64,000 nt of DNA from assembly GCA_024637035.1 (NCBI GenBank), contig JAGXFW010000004.1:1-64000 (forward strand). The letters run 5' to 3'. Origin of the DNA: Actinomycetes bacterium. GTDB lineage: Bacteria > Actinomycetota > Thermoleophilia > RBG-16-64-13. The notes under the pieces are model-generated. The model made no database searches. It worked only from the letters and a program-made list of their open reading frames with translations, and was not told where the DNA came from. Both the position numbers and the translations under genes were made by a program. Below are positions 9,694 to 19,760 of this stretch, in pieces. Position 1 is the first letter of the stretch; each line of letters begins with the position of its first letter.

Positions 9694-10311
9694 TCACGAC
9701 CGGTTGAAGGTCGCCGGACTCGGTTGGCCGCTGGCGCCGAGGAGACGGCGTACCGTCCAGCCGGCTTCGGCCACCGCCGGCGCCAGGCCTGCCAGATCGG
9801 TCTGCACCAAGTAGGCCGAGTCTATGGCCTGAACCACCGTGAAACCATTCGCTTCCATGAACTCGAGCCCGAAGAGATTGCGCATCCCACAGAGGCTCTT
9901 CGAGCCCAGCGGCCGGGCATACGCGTACGCGTGGCGCACATGTCTTCGGCGGAGGTGCATCATAGCACGGTGCAAGAGTTGCTCCGTTTCTACGCTGGGC
10001 CGACCCACCCGTCCCCGCAGGCAGAAGAGCAGCACGGATTCGTCAGGTGGGGCGACCGACGAGAGCGCGTGGGTGCGCGGGAGGGCGCTGACCGGGGCGA
10101 ATTGGATCGAGGCGAGGACCTCGCGGCCTTCCACGGCTACCAGGCCGACGCTGCCCCAACCCTGCTCCAGGTCGCGCATCCACCCCAGCCTATCGGCGAG
10201 CGCGTCATCACCCGAGATCGATCCGTCGGGCGTCTGCCACCACACGCATTGCGGGCAGGGACTCGGGAGGAGCGACTGCGATGCGGTGGTCACCTCGACG
10301 TAGGCAGGCAT
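9694..10311 (-). CDS. GNAT-like hypothetical protein
   Basis: Single long ORF, collinear with neighbours; GNAT-like pattern (VAVEGREVLASIQFAPV...LGLEFMEANGFTVVQ). Confidence 0.55.
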   Translation of the reverse strand: MPAYVEVTTASQSLLPSPCPQCVWWQTPDGSISGDDALADRLGWMRDLEQGWGSVGLVAVEGREVLASIQFAPVSALPRTHALSSVAPPDESVLLFCLRGRVGRPSVETEQLLHRAMMHLRRRHVRHAYAYARPLGSKSLCGMRNLFGLEFMEANGFTVVQAIDSAYLVQTDLAGLAPAVAEAGWTVRRLLGASGQPSPATFNRS

Positions 10312-10314
10312 GGG

Positions 10315-10725
10315 TCAGTCGAATTCGGGCGGAGCGTCGACCTCGTCCACGAAGACCGTGGTCTTGCGCACGGTGAGGTCGAGCATGGTGTTGACCTTCT
10401 GGGCGACCGCGGCCTGGACGGCGGCTGCAAGTTCAGGGATCACCGTGCACCAGGCCACCGATACGTGCACATCCACCTCGATCTCGCCCGGCGCCACTTC
10501 GCGGATCGTCACTCCTTTGCTCGGGGCGGCGATGTGTACCTTCTGGGAGAGCTCCTGCCACGCGGTTCCGTGGAGATGAGTGATCCCCGGCACGCAACGC
10601 ACGGCGTCGGCCACGTACGTGGCGATGACATCCTCCGCCACGAGGGGGTGCGAGTCCTCGACCGATTGCGTGGGGGGCACGGCCATTTCGCCGGGGAGTG
10701 TCTCGTCCGATGGCACCTGTAGCAC
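10315..10725 (-). CDS. Asp23/Gls24-family envelope stress protein
   Basis: VAEDVIATYVADAVRCVPGITHLHG...GEIEVDVHVSVAWCTVIPELAAAVQAAVAQKVNTMLDLTVRKTTVFVDEVD. Confidence 0.85.
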   Translation of the reverse strand: MLQVPSDETLPGEMAVPPTQSVEDSHPLVAEDVIATYVADAVRCVPGITHLHGTAWQELSQKVHIAAPSKGVTIREVAPGEIEVDVHVSVAWCTVIPELAAAVQAAVAQKVNTMLDLTVRKTTVFVDEVDAPPEFD

Positions 10726-10773
10726 CTCCGTAGCCTGGGCGCGCTCGGTGGCGCGCCGTCTCCTCTTGTCTCG

Positions 10774-11706
10774 CTACTCTTCCTCTACCCCATGTATACC
10801 AGAACCACCCGGGGTCAGACGGTAGAGCACGACTTGCGGGCGCGTGAACAGGCGGAACGGCAAGAAGGTCGTGCCGATGCCCGCGGAGATCACGAGCAGT
10901 CCTCGACCCCAGCGGTGTACGCCTTCGACGTAGGGGAGACCCTGCGAGTGAGGGGAGCGCAGGCCCCAGGGCGTGGGCAGACGTATCTGGCCGCCGTGGG
11001 TGTGGCCCGCGAAGGCGAGTTGGAACTTGTCCCCCAGCGGGTCCGCGGGGTCGGGGGGGAGGTGTGTGAGCAGCACGGCCAGGTCCGCGTCGGGCGCGAT
11101 CCCGTCGAGCAGAGGATGACCCCCCGTGATGTAGTCGGCGCCGCACACGGTCACGCTCGCCTTGTCACGCCCGCCCCCCGCCGGCCACACGAGCGATACG
11201 CACGTGTCGCGCAGCAGGGTGATGCCTGCACTCTCCCACGGTATCGGGCCGGGGGCGTTGGTGAGTGGGTTCTTGCTGAGTCCGTACTCGTGGTTCCCCA
11301 GCACGGCGAACACGCCGAGGGGCGCCTTCAGCCGGGAGAGGATGTCCAGGCACTTGGTCTGGCCGAGGCGACCGCCGAGGATGTCGCCGGTGAGCACCAC
11401 GAGGTCGGGATGACGCTGTTCCGCCCAGTCCACGGCTTTTCGAAGAGTGCGGAGGTTCATACCGAGCTGCCCGGCGTGAACGTCAGAGATGTGGAGGATG
11501 CGGAGTCCTTCGAGTTCCCCGGGCAATCCCCCCACGGGCAACGCGGCTTCCTGGCCGCGGAGCCACTGGGATTCGAAGAGCATGTACCCGGCAGCGCCGC
11601 CCCCGGCGAAGAGCGCGACGCGCGCCCACCGGCGGGCCTCCCGGAAGATGCCGCCCGGCCTCTCGACCGATCTACCGCAGCGCGGTCTGAGGAGGCGGCA
11701 CGTCAT
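10774..11706 (-). CDS. Calcineurin-like metallophosphoesterase (YkuE/YaeI-like)
   Basis: LRILHISDVHAGQLG...PDLVVLTGDILGGR...GVFAVLGNHEYG...AFAGHTHGGQIRLP. Confidence 0.92.
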   Translation of the reverse strand: MTCRLLRPRCGRSVERPGGIFREARRWARVALFAGGGAAGYMLFESQWLRGQEAALPVGGLPGELEGLRILHISDVHAGQLGMNLRTLRKAVDWAEQRHPDLVVLTGDILGGRLGQTKCLDILSRLKAPLGVFAVLGNHEYGLSKNPLTNAPGPIPWESAGITLLRDTCVSLVWPAGGGRDKASVTVCGADYITGGHPLLDGIAPDADLAVLLTHLPPDPADPLGDKFQLAFAGHTHGGQIRLPTPWGLRSPHSQGLPYVEGVHRWGRGLLVISAGIGTTFLPFRLFTRPQVVLYRLTPGGSGIHGVEEE

Positions 11707-12029
11707 CGATTCGAGTCTGCGGACTCCTCCGCGTCGCTCTGCGCCTGCAGTTTCTCGCGCAGCCGGCGACGTGTCGCTTCGATCTTTGCCTCGATCGAGC
11801 TGTCCTGGTCGCCGTTCGGGCTGTTCGCCTGAACCGCACCCCTGATGGTGGGCATGATGGTATCGAGGTCCAAGCCTGAGTCCTTGACGCGCTCGACAGC
11901 ACGATCAAGCGTACGGCGGCCGTGATCCGATGTGAAGTAGTACACGGCGGCCGTGCCCGCGGCGATTCCGAGAATCATCCTGAACAGTTTCTTGAACACG
12001 GGAATTCCCTTCTCTTGAAATAGCTTCAC
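11703..12029 (-). CDS. Small YtxH-like/hypothetical protein
   Basis: KKLFRMILGIAAGTAAVYYFTSDHGRRTLDRAVERVKD; overlaps the metallophosphoesterase start. Confidence 0.5.
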   Translation of the reverse strand: MKLFQEKGIPVFKKLFRMILGIAAGTAAVYYFTSDHGRRTLDRAVERVKDSGLDLDTIMPTIRGAVQANSPNGDQDSSIEAKIEATRRRLREKLQAQSDAEESADSNR

Positions 12030-12165
12030 CGTACAGAATACCGGACCCCCGGCTCAGTGGCCATGGACGGCTTCGGTGTTATGGTCTCTGCAGTCGGAAA
12101 CGTGCGGCGACGCGCCGCCGGCTGAGGCGATCGTCTTGAAGGTGGACCTTTGAAGGGAGGACCGG

Positions 12166-13077
12166 GTGACGCAGGGATACACGAGGTCGCTGAGCGCATC
12201 TGAGGCGGGGTGGCTGGAAGCACTCGAGGCTGTGGCCTACGTGGGCAGGCAGGCGGTGGCGCCGCTGGCGGGGACGCCCGCCGGCCGGGCGATCCTCGGG
12301 CGAGGCGGCGGCGGCGATCTCACTCTCGCGCTCGATGGCGTGACCGAGGACGCGATGCTGGCGGCCCTGGCTCGGTCCGCCCCGGAGCCCTACACCATCG
12401 TGTCGGAGGAAGCTGGGATCGTTAGCGGTCCCGCGGGGGCGGTGAAGGTGATACTCGATCCCGTCGACGGGAGCTTGAACGCGAAGCACGGGCTCGCCCC
12501 CTACTGCGCCGCACTCGCGGTCGCCTTCGGCGAGACCATGGCCGACGTCGCCATCGCCCACACGTCGGACTACACACGCGATGCCTCGTTCACCGCGGTC
12601 AGGGGCGCCGGCGTTGTGTGGAGCCCGGCCGCGGGAACCCCGACTGCGGGTGGCGCGGCTGCAGGGAGCGCGGCTGAGGGGGGTGCGACCAAAGGATCCG
12701 AGGTCGAGGTGGTTCTCTTGGAGGCCGGCCGTCCGCACGGCCACTCCTTCGGCTACGCGGAACTCGCGCAACTCGCCGGAGAGTCCGCCGGGCCCGAGAT
12801 GAGGGTACGTCAAATCGGCTCGCTGGCTCTGTGTTTGGGCTACCTGGCCGCCGGCGTCGCGGATGTGCTGTTCGCCCCGGTGTTGTCGCGCTCGGTCGAC
12901 GTAGCGGGCGGTCTCCTCATGGTCTGGGAGTCTGGTGGCGGCGCGGCGACGTTGGATCAGACCCGGATGCGACGCCAACCTCTCGACCTTGAGCGGCGCG
13001 CGCCGTTCGTGGCTTGGCGTGTCGGGCTCGACGGGGAGCGCATAGAGGCGGCTGCCCGCGCCATCTACGGGAGCTGA
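12166..13077 (+). CDS. Inositol monophosphatase-family phosphatase
   Basis: TIVSEEAGIV...VKVILDPVDGSLNAKHGLAPYCAALAVAF...RSVDVAGGLLMVWESGG. Confidence 0.85.
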   Translation: MTQGYTRSLSASEAGWLEALEAVAYVGRQAVAPLAGTPAGRAILGRGGGGDLTLALDGVTEDAMLAALARSAPEPYTIVSEEAGIVSGPAGAVKVILDPVDGSLNAKHGLAPYCAALAVAFGETMADVAIAHTSDYTRDASFTAVRGAGVVWSPAAGTPTAGGAAAGSAAEGGATKGSEVEVVLLEAGRPHGHSFGYAELAQLAGESAGPEMRVRQIGSLALCLGYLAAGVADVLFAPVLSRSVDVAGGLLMVWESGGGAATLDQTRMRRQPLDLERRAPFVAWRVGLDGERIEAAARAIYGS

Positions 13078-13159
13078 CTCGGGTGGTCTGAAGGCTCGAG
13101 GCTGAGTTGTCGCGGCGGGCGGGCGCTGTTCCCCGCGCGGTCGCGGGGGCCCGGCCGGT

Positions 13160-15346
13160 TCACATCTCTCCGAGCAGCCTCTCGGCGGCGTCCAGTGCGT
13201 AGAGCTGGACGTCCGCATCCGGATCGTCGAGGCACATGTCGAGAGCGTTCATCGCCTCGGTTGTCCCCTGGTGCGAGAGCAGATCGATCACCGAGAGCTT
13301 GAGGTGCTTCTCGGCTGTGGCGGTGAATACGCGCCCCAACTCGGCGGGGCTGAGGAAGGCGAGGGCGTCGGTCTGCTCCACCTCATCCAGGGCGAGCACG
13401 TCCTCGGCTGTCTCGAGGTGCAGCTCTAGCGGCTCCAGCGTCTCCTCCAGCGGCGGGAGCGCATGGCTCTCCTGTTCGATCCTGTCAGGAGAGATCTCGA
13501 TCACGTGCGGCTCGAGTTCGCGTGCATCGTTCCCGTCGATCCCCACGGATTCTGCGCTCGGCCAGGTACTGGTGGCCGACGTCGGACCCCCGTCGACGTG
13601 CCATGTATCTGGGATCGATCCGGGCGGGTCGAATGCTTCGATCTCGCCTGAAGGTTCGGCGAGGGCTTCGTATGTGGGCTCGCCGGGTGCGACCCATTCT
13701 TCGGCCACCGCGCCGTCGACGGACACCGGCTCACCGGGTGCGCCCCGATGCTCGTTGGGCTCGGCGGGTGTTTCGTATGCGGGTGCGCCCCGATGCTCGG
13801 CGGGCTCGGCGGGCGGCTCGCCGGGTGCGCCCCAATCCTCGTCAAGGCCGGCGGGCGTTTCGGCGGGCGGCTCGAGCGTCACCGGCTGATCATCAGGGGG
13901 TTGTTCCACCAGGGCATCGAGAGGTTCGTCCGGGGCTTGGTCGGCCGGAGCGGCCCGAACCAAAGACGCCGTGGGAAGCCAGTGGGAGTCGTTCCGCGGG
14001 GCGCCTCTCTGGAACACAGGTTCGATGGCAGGTGTGCCCTCCGCCTCCGGGTTCACCGGATACGGTGCCGGCACGATGGTCTCCGTTGGTGGTAGCGTCA
14101 GGCTGTCCTGCCACGAGGACGGCTGGTCCTGCTCCCCTCCAGGCAGCCCCTCCTGCCAGACCGGCTCCGCGAGCGTGTCCGCGATCGGTTCGCCGGGTGG
14201 TTCGGGGGCCGGCTCCGCGGGTGGTTCGGGGGCCGGCTCCGCGGGTGCCTCAGCGATCGGATCCTCCCATTCGGGCGCTACTGGCGATTGGGCGGGTTGT
14301 TCTGTTGTCGACTCCTGCCAGCCTGATTCCTCCAGCCGCTCCTCCAGCTGTTCCTCCGGCTGCTCTTCGTGGTGCTCTTCCAGCCGCTCCTCGAAATGCT
14401 CCTGCAGGGCCGGCTGCTCGGCTGCAAAGGTCGAAGCCGAGTCCATGACTGGTTCAGGCCACGCGGTCTCAGCGGCCGGCTCGCTCCACGCCGGTTCGAC
14501 CGCCGGTTCTGGCCAAGGCGGCTCCGCGGCTGAATCCACGACCGGCTCAGCGAACGGCTCAACCACCGGCTCCTGCCAGAGTTGCGCCGTGGTCGGTTGG
14601 TTGGCCGGCTCCTGCCACATCGGCTCCTCCGACGGGGTCGCCGCGGCTATCTCGGGGGCCGTTGTCGGGCCATCGGGGAGCGCGGCGGGAGCGCCGGTGG
14701 CGAGCAGTTCCGCATGCTGTCGGATCTTCGCGAGCCGGGCGAGGGTCAGGCCCTTGTTGCGTCCGGTGATTGTTGGCTCAAGTTCACTGATCGCTTGCAG
14801 GACCCTCTCCGGGCGGAGGAGTTCGAGCCTTCGCATCTCGGGGCCACTGAAGTCACCTTGTCCTTCGAGTAGGCCGGCCACGATCTTGCGCACGTGATCG
14901 CCGCTTGTAGATGCCGCGGTCCGCGTCGGAGCACTCGCGAAGGGTGAGGTCACAGCCACTACTGCCTCCGCTCCGCGCTTCGGGAAGGCGGCGGCCTGGG
15001 TTGGCGGGAGTGGATCCTCGAGCTCCGACGGAGGGATCGCCGGCGACTGAACGCGACTCGAATCGGAGTCGGGAGTGGATCCAGGTGGGAGGTTCGGGGC
15101 ATCGTCCACTTCAAAACCGCGGGGCAGTCCGACTCGGCCGGCCGTGTCCGGGTCTACGTACTCCTTGGCAGTGGCGTCGTGCATGGGAGGTCCGAACGCG
15201 CTCTCGATCGACGGCGCCTTCTGCTTACGCCTGCGCATCATCAACAGCAGGACTGCGAGCGTGATGAGGAGCGTCGCCCCGACGGCTCCGCCCACGATAT
15301 ACAGATTCCCAAGGACCCAATCGAAGATCGCTTCGGTATCAAACAA
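13160..15346 (-). CDS. Membrane-anchored Pro/Glu-rich low-complexity protein with C-terminal HEAT-like segment
   Basis: N-terminal TM, long AEP/EHRGAP/WQEP repeats, C-terminal LLSHQGTTEAMNALDMCLDDPDADVQLYALDAAERLL. Confidence 0.7.
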   Translation of the reverse strand: MFDTEAIFDWVLGNLYIVGGAVGATLLITLAVLLLMMRRRKQKAPSIESAFGPPMHDATAKEYVDPDTAGRVGLPRGFEVDDAPNLPPGSTPDSDSSRVQSPAIPPSELEDPLPPTQAAAFPKRGAEAVVAVTSPFASAPTRTAASTSGDHVRKIVAGLLEGQGDFSGPEMRRLELLRPERVLQAISELEPTITGRNKGLTLARLAKIRQHAELLATGAPAALPDGPTTAPEIAAATPSEEPMWQEPANQPTTAQLWQEPVVEPFAEPVVDSAAEPPWPEPAVEPAWSEPAAETAWPEPVMDSASTFAAEQPALQEHFEERLEEHHEEQPEEQLEERLEESGWQESTTEQPAQSPVAPEWEDPIAEAPAEPAPEPPAEPAPEPPGEPIADTLAEPVWQEGLPGGEQDQPSSWQDSLTLPPTETIVPAPYPVNPEAEGTPAIEPVFQRGAPRNDSHWLPTASLVRAAPADQAPDEPLDALVEQPPDDQPVTLEPPAETPAGLDEDWGAPGEPPAEPAEHRGAPAYETPAEPNEHRGAPGEPVSVDGAVAEEWVAPGEPTYEALAEPSGEIEAFDPPGSIPDTWHVDGGPTSATSTWPSAESVGIDGNDARELEPHVIEISPDRIEQESHALPPLEETLEPLELHLETAEDVLALDEVEQTDALAFLSPAELGRVFTATAEKHLKLSVIDLLSHQGTTEAMNALDMCLDDPDADVQLYALDAAERLLGEM

Positions 15347-15470
15347 GGTGGTCGCCCATCTCCTCGCCCCGCGCTCTCACGCTATCCACGCCGCGTTTCC
15401 ACTATACTTGGAACGTCGGCACACCCGTGACCGATACTATCCATCACAAACAACCAGACGGTTCCTTTCT

Positions 15471-16295
15471 ATGATCGACACGCATTCACATCTACTCCCC
15501 GGGCTCGACGATGGTGCCGCCAGCATGGCCGAAGCGCTCCATCTCGCCCGTGCCGCCGCCGAGGCGGGCGTCCTCGAGGTCATCTGCACCCCGCACGTGC
15601 GCGACTGGGGCGACCCAGCTTTGTCCATCGGACCTGAGGTCCTGGTCGAGACCCAGGCTGCGATCGACCTCGCGGGAATACCCGTCCGCCTCCATCTTGG
15701 CTACGAACTCACGTTTTCCTTTGCGGCCTCGCTTGAGAATGAGGATCTTCCCGCCATGACCATGGCTGAGGGCACACGCGCACTCCTGGTAGAGATGCCT
15801 CACAGCGGCTGGCCCATGCGGGCCGAGGATGCGGTGTTCCGCTGGCGCCTGCAGGGATACCTTCCTGTGCTCGCGCACCCGGAACGCAACGACCGGGTCC
15901 AACGGGAGCCTGAGAAGCTCGAAGCGCTCCTCAAGATGGGAGCGGTGGCTCAGGGTACGCTTCCGAGCGTTCTCGGCATGTTCGGGGGCGCGGTTCGGAA
16001 GTCGTTCCTACGCTTGGTGGCCGACGGCAACATGGCTCTGGTGGCGAGCGACGCGCACTTCAGTTCGCGCCGGCCACCGAGTCTCACGGAAGGATTGGAG
16101 GCGCTCGTCAAGTGGGCGCCGGACGCGGACGTGGCCCTACTGGCGCACGAGAACCCGCAGAGACTGCTTCGCGGAGCGCCCCTGCGGGAACCTCAGCCGA
16201 TTAGGGTACGTCGTGCTTGGGAAAAGTATCTGTTACGACCTAATAAGGACGCTCGGCCCCCTGCGCGGGTGGACGAGCGACGGGGGCATGTATGA
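15471..16295 (+). CDS. PHP-type tyrosine phosphatase (YwqE/CpsB-like)
   Basis: MIDTHSHLLPGLDDGAASMAEALHLARAAAEAGVLEVICTPHVRD...VLAHPERND...ALVASDAHFSSRRPPSL. Confidence 0.92.
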   Translation: MIDTHSHLLPGLDDGAASMAEALHLARAAAEAGVLEVICTPHVRDWGDPALSIGPEVLVETQAAIDLAGIPVRLHLGYELTFSFAASLENEDLPAMTMAEGTRALLVEMPHSGWPMRAEDAVFRWRLQGYLPVLAHPERNDRVQREPEKLEALLKMGAVAQGTLPSVLGMFGGAVRKSFLRLVADGNMALVASDAHFSSRRPPSLTEGLEALVKWAPDADVALLAHENPQRLLRGAPLREPQPIRVRRAWEKYLLRPNKDARPPARVDERRGHV

Positions 16296-17053
16296 AACAG
16301 CGGTCGCGCCGCTCGCGCGGATGGAAACGGGTAGTCTCGAACCTGCTCATAGTGGGCGGGCTGTTGGTGCTCGCCTATCCTGTGGGCACGTGGGGTGTCA
16401 CGTGGTGGGAGCAGCGTTCACTTGAGCGCGAACTCCTAGACGCGGCGCCGGGACTCGATGCGGCACCGGCCGACATGCTCCAAACCGGCATGGTCGTCGT
16501 CGATACGTTCGATCCGGACGAGAAGCAAGAACTGCTGGACGCGGCCAGGGAAGCGGAGCGTCGAGCGGTCATGGGCGATCTCGCCCGTCGCGCACAGGAG
16601 TTCGCTGAAGCATCGAATGGGAAGGGCGGCACGCCCTTGGGGCGTCTGGTGATACCCCAGATCGGCGTCGACGTGATCGTGATCGAGGGCACCGGCCGTG
16701 GCGATCTGCGTGAGGGCCCGGGCCACTGGCCCGAGACTCCCATGCCTGGAGCGAGCGGCAACTTCGTGATCTCAGGTCATCGCACCACGTACGGGGCGCC
16801 TTTCTTTAGCTTGGATAAGCTTGTCGAAGGCGACATAATCGAGTTCGCTGCACCCTACGCCGTGTTCAGATACAGGGTCACGCGTGTGGTCATCGTGTTC
16901 CCCGATCAGGTCGACACCGTGAAGCAGCGTGGGATAGAGGAGATATCGCTCGCCACCTGCCACCCGATCTACAGCGCGAAGCAGCGGTTGGTGGTGCAGG
17001 CGGAACTTGAGGGGTTCAAGATCATCGATGGGGCTGCGGTCTCGGGTCTGTAA
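16292..17053 (+). CDS. Class D/E-type sortase
   Basis: LVIPQIGVDVIVIEGTGRGDLREGPGHWPETPMPGASGNFVISGHRTTYGAPFFSLDKL...SLATCHPIYSAKQRLVV. Confidence 0.93.
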   Translation: MKQRSRRSRGWKRVVSNLLIVGGLLVLAYPVGTWGVTWWEQRSLERELLDAAPGLDAAPADMLQTGMVVVDTFDPDEKQELLDAAREAERRAVMGDLARRAQEFAEASNGKGGTPLGRLVIPQIGVDVIVIEGTGRGDLREGPGHWPETPMPGASGNFVISGHRTTYGAPFFSLDKLVEGDIIEFAAPYAVFRYRVTRVVIVFPDQVDTVKQRGIEEISLATCHPIYSAKQRLVVQAELEGFKIIDGAAVSGL

Positions 17054-17077
17054 GTGTAGACGAGCAAGGGGGGCGGC

Positions 17078-17350
17078 GTGGCACAATTGGATGAGGAGTT
17101 CTCGCGGAGAGCGGAGGAACTCAAGAAGACGGCGACTGAGTTGACGAAAGAATTCCGCAAGATCGCATCCGACTTCCGCGACCAGACCGAGGTGTTCACC
17201 GACGATCTGCGCAAGCGGGCACGCGGGGCCTCACCGTTCGAACGGTCCGCGATCGAGAAGATCCGCGATTTGGCCGTGCTCCGTGATGACGGTATCATCA
17301 CGGATGAGGAGTTCCAGCAGCAGAAAATCCGGTTGCTCGACCAAGTGTGA
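17078..17350 (+). CDS. SHOCT-domain protein
   Basis: SAIEKIRDLAVLRDDGIITDEEFQQQKIRLLDQV. Confidence 0.8.
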   Translation: MAQLDEEFSRRAEELKKTATELTKEFRKIASDFRDQTEVFTDDLRKRARGASPFERSAIEKIRDLAVLRDDGIITDEEFQQQKIRLLDQV

Positions 17351-17420
17351 GCAACCGTGCCGGGCACCATGGCCCGTTCGCTCCGCGGAGTTCTGCACGG
17401 GAGGGGCGCAGGGTCCATGC

Positions 17421-17918
17421 ATGGTCGCGTTGGCACAGACGCAGGAGATGAAGATGATGGCAAAGACACCCGACACGGGCGATCTGGTAGTGAATGAAGT
17501 GCTGAGGCTGGTGCCGGAACTGGGGCGCACGTTGAGTTCCAGTATCCCGAGCAAGGTGATGCACCAAGGGGTCTCCACCGCGCAGGTGCGGGCTCTCGTA
17601 CATCTGGCCGAGCACGGTCCGCTGAAGATGGGCGACTTGGCTCGCGGCCTGCGCATCACCACGCCGTCGACCACCGGTCTCATAAACCCACTGGCGCGCA
17701 TGGGTCTCGTCGAGCGTGATCGTGACGACGACGACCGGCGCGTAGTGCGGGTCAAGCTGACCGGCAAGGCCAAGACCATGGCCGGGCAAGTGGTCGCGCA
17801 GAGGCGCGCTGAAGTCCAGCAAGCGCTGGAAGGCATGGATGGGTCCGCGCAGGAGGATCTCCTGCAAGGGCTCCGTCGCCTTGCGGCCGCCTACGACTTG
17901 GACTCCGAAGAGGAATAG
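17421..17918 (+). CDS. MarR-family transcriptional regulator
   Basis: LVHLAEHGPLKMGDLARGLRITTPSTTGLINPLARMGLVERDRDDDDRRVVRVKLT; start codon ambiguous (17421 or 17448). Confidence 0.9.
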   Translation: MVALAQTQEMKMMAKTPDTGDLVVNEVLRLVPELGRTLSSSIPSKVMHQGVSTAQVRALVHLAEHGPLKMGDLARGLRITTPSTTGLINPLARMGLVERDRDDDDRRVVRVKLTGKAKTMAGQVVAQRRAEVQQALEGMDGSAQEDLLQGLRRLAAAYDLDSEEE

Positions 17919-17950
17919 CCCTGGGGCACGAGACCACCGAACCCGGGGAC

Positions 17951-19669
17951 GTGGCCCCCGTCGCCGACGACATCCGCACCAGCCGCCGGCGCTGGCACGT
18001 CTTAGCCATCCTTTGTATCGGTCTGTTCATGCTCCTGCTGGACGGCACTATCGTCAACATCGCCATCCCCAGCATCATGGAGGACTTCCGCACCGGGTTC
18101 TCCGAGGTCGAGTGGGTGATGAACGCCTATCTCCTGGTGTTCGCCGTGCTGCTGATCACCTCGGGCCGTCTGGGCGACCTCTACGGCCGCAAGCGCCTGT
18201 TCATGACCGGCATCTCGATCTTCTCGTTGGCGTCCCTGGCCTGCGGGCTCGCCCCCTCGGTCCAGTGGCTCATCGCCTCTCGGGCCCTGCAGGGGCTTGG
18301 CGGTTCGATGATGATGCCTGCCACGCTCTCGATCATCGCCGTCGTGTTCCCCCGGGAAGAGCGGGGGATGGCCATGGGTATCTGGGGCGGTGTCACGGGC
18401 ATCGCGGTAGCGGTGGGTCCGACGCTCGGCGGCCTCATCGTGGAAGCGGCTTCGTGGCCGTACATCTTCTTCGTGAACGTTCCCGTCGGCCTTCTCGTGT
18501 TAGTGCTCGCGTTGCGGGTGGTCCCTGAATCGAAAGACCCATCCTCGGTGCGTCAGATCGACTACGTGGGGGTGGTCCTGGTGAGCGCGGCGCTCTTCGC
18601 ACTCACCTTCGCTCTCATCGAAGGCCAGAAGTTGGGGTGGACGTCTGTCACCATCCTCGGGCTCTTCTCGGCTTTCGTCATCGGGCTGGTGGTGTTCGTG
18701 TTGTGGGAGCGCCGGCAGGAGGAGCCGCTCGTGCAACTCAGTCTGTTCCGCTCGCGCACGTTCACCGTGGCGAACATCTCAGGCTTGATTCTCACCTTCG
18801 GCATGATGGGGGTGTTCTTCCTGCTGCCCATCTTCTTCCAGGCCATCCTCGGCTACGGGGCCGTGAAGGCCGGGTTGCTCATGACTCCTCTGGCCGGCGT
18901 GGTGGTGTTCGCGGCGCCGCTCTCGGGCTGGCTCTCCGACCGCATCGGCAGCCGTTGGCTGATCTCGGGGGGCATGTTCGTCGCGGCCGTCGGCTTCTAT
19001 CTGATGCGTCAGGCCATGAGCCTCGACGGGGGGTGGCACCCGCTGGTGTTCCCCTTCATGGTGTCGGGGTTCGGCATCGGCATCGTCATGGCGCCGATGA
19101 CCTCGGCCGTGATGGCCTCGGCGCCCGACGACAAGGCCGGTTCGGCCTCCGGAGTGCTCTCGACCATGCGTCAGTTGGGCTCGGTGCTCGGCATCGCGGT
19201 CATGGGAGCCGTTCTACAGAACCGGGCCATCGCGTACCTCGAGCAGACCGTGACCGCGAAGCTCGACGCGGTGCCCTTCATCCCGGCGGCGGCTAAGGAG
19301 CAGATCATCACGGGGGTCACCTCGGCAGTGACGAACATGGGCGAGATGAGGGCCGGCGGCTCCGCCGCGGGCCAGCCGCCTGAGGCGGTGCGGAACATGT
19401 TGGCCCAGGCGCCGGCCGAGGCCGTCGCCTTCGTCACCAGCTTGTTCAGTCGCGACCTCGTGATGGGCGAGTTCGTGCGGGCCATGAAGACTACCTTCTT
19501 CGCCTCCATGGCAGTGCTCCTGGTGGGGGCGCTCGTGGCGCAGCTCATCCAGAGCCACGTGCGGAAGCCGGATGAAGCCCCGGCCGCCGCGGATGACGCC
19601 GGCGGCGAGGTATCCGCCGCGGACACCCGCGTCGCGTTGGCCGATGCGGAGGTCTCCGCAGCCGAGTAG
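17951..19669 (+). CDS. DHA2-family (EmrB/QacA) MFS drug transporter
   Basis: LLLDGTIVNIAIPSIMEDFRTGFSEVEWVMNAYLLVFAVLLITSGRLGDLYGRKRLF. Confidence 0.93.
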   Translation: MAPVADDIRTSRRRWHVLAILCIGLFMLLLDGTIVNIAIPSIMEDFRTGFSEVEWVMNAYLLVFAVLLITSGRLGDLYGRKRLFMTGISIFSLASLACGLAPSVQWLIASRALQGLGGSMMMPATLSIIAVVFPREERGMAMGIWGGVTGIAVAVGPTLGGLIVEAASWPYIFFVNVPVGLLVLVLALRVVPESKDPSSVRQIDYVGVVLVSAALFALTFALIEGQKLGWTSVTILGLFSAFVIGLVVFVLWERRQEEPLVQLSLFRSRTFTVANISGLILTFGMMGVFFLLPIFFQAILGYGAVKAGLLMTPLAGVVVFAAPLSGWLSDRIGSRWLISGGMFVAAVGFYLMRQAMSLDGGWHPLVFPFMVSGFGIGIVMAPMTSAVMASAPDDKAGSASGVLSTMRQLGSVLGIAVMGAVLQNRAIAYLEQTVTAKLDAVPFIPAAAKEQIITGVTSAVTNMGEMRAGGSAAGQPPEAVRNMLAQAPAEAVAFVTSLFSRDLVMGEFVRAMKTTFFASMAVLLVGALVAQLIQSHVRKPDEAPAAADDAGGEVSAADTRVALADAEVSAAE

Positions 19670-19760
19670 GACGCGGCGCTGACCTCGGCAGAACGCGCCG
19701 CTGGCAGGGATCCGTTCTGCTCTCGCCGGCACTGGCGCAGCCTGAAGAAGCGCGGAACCT

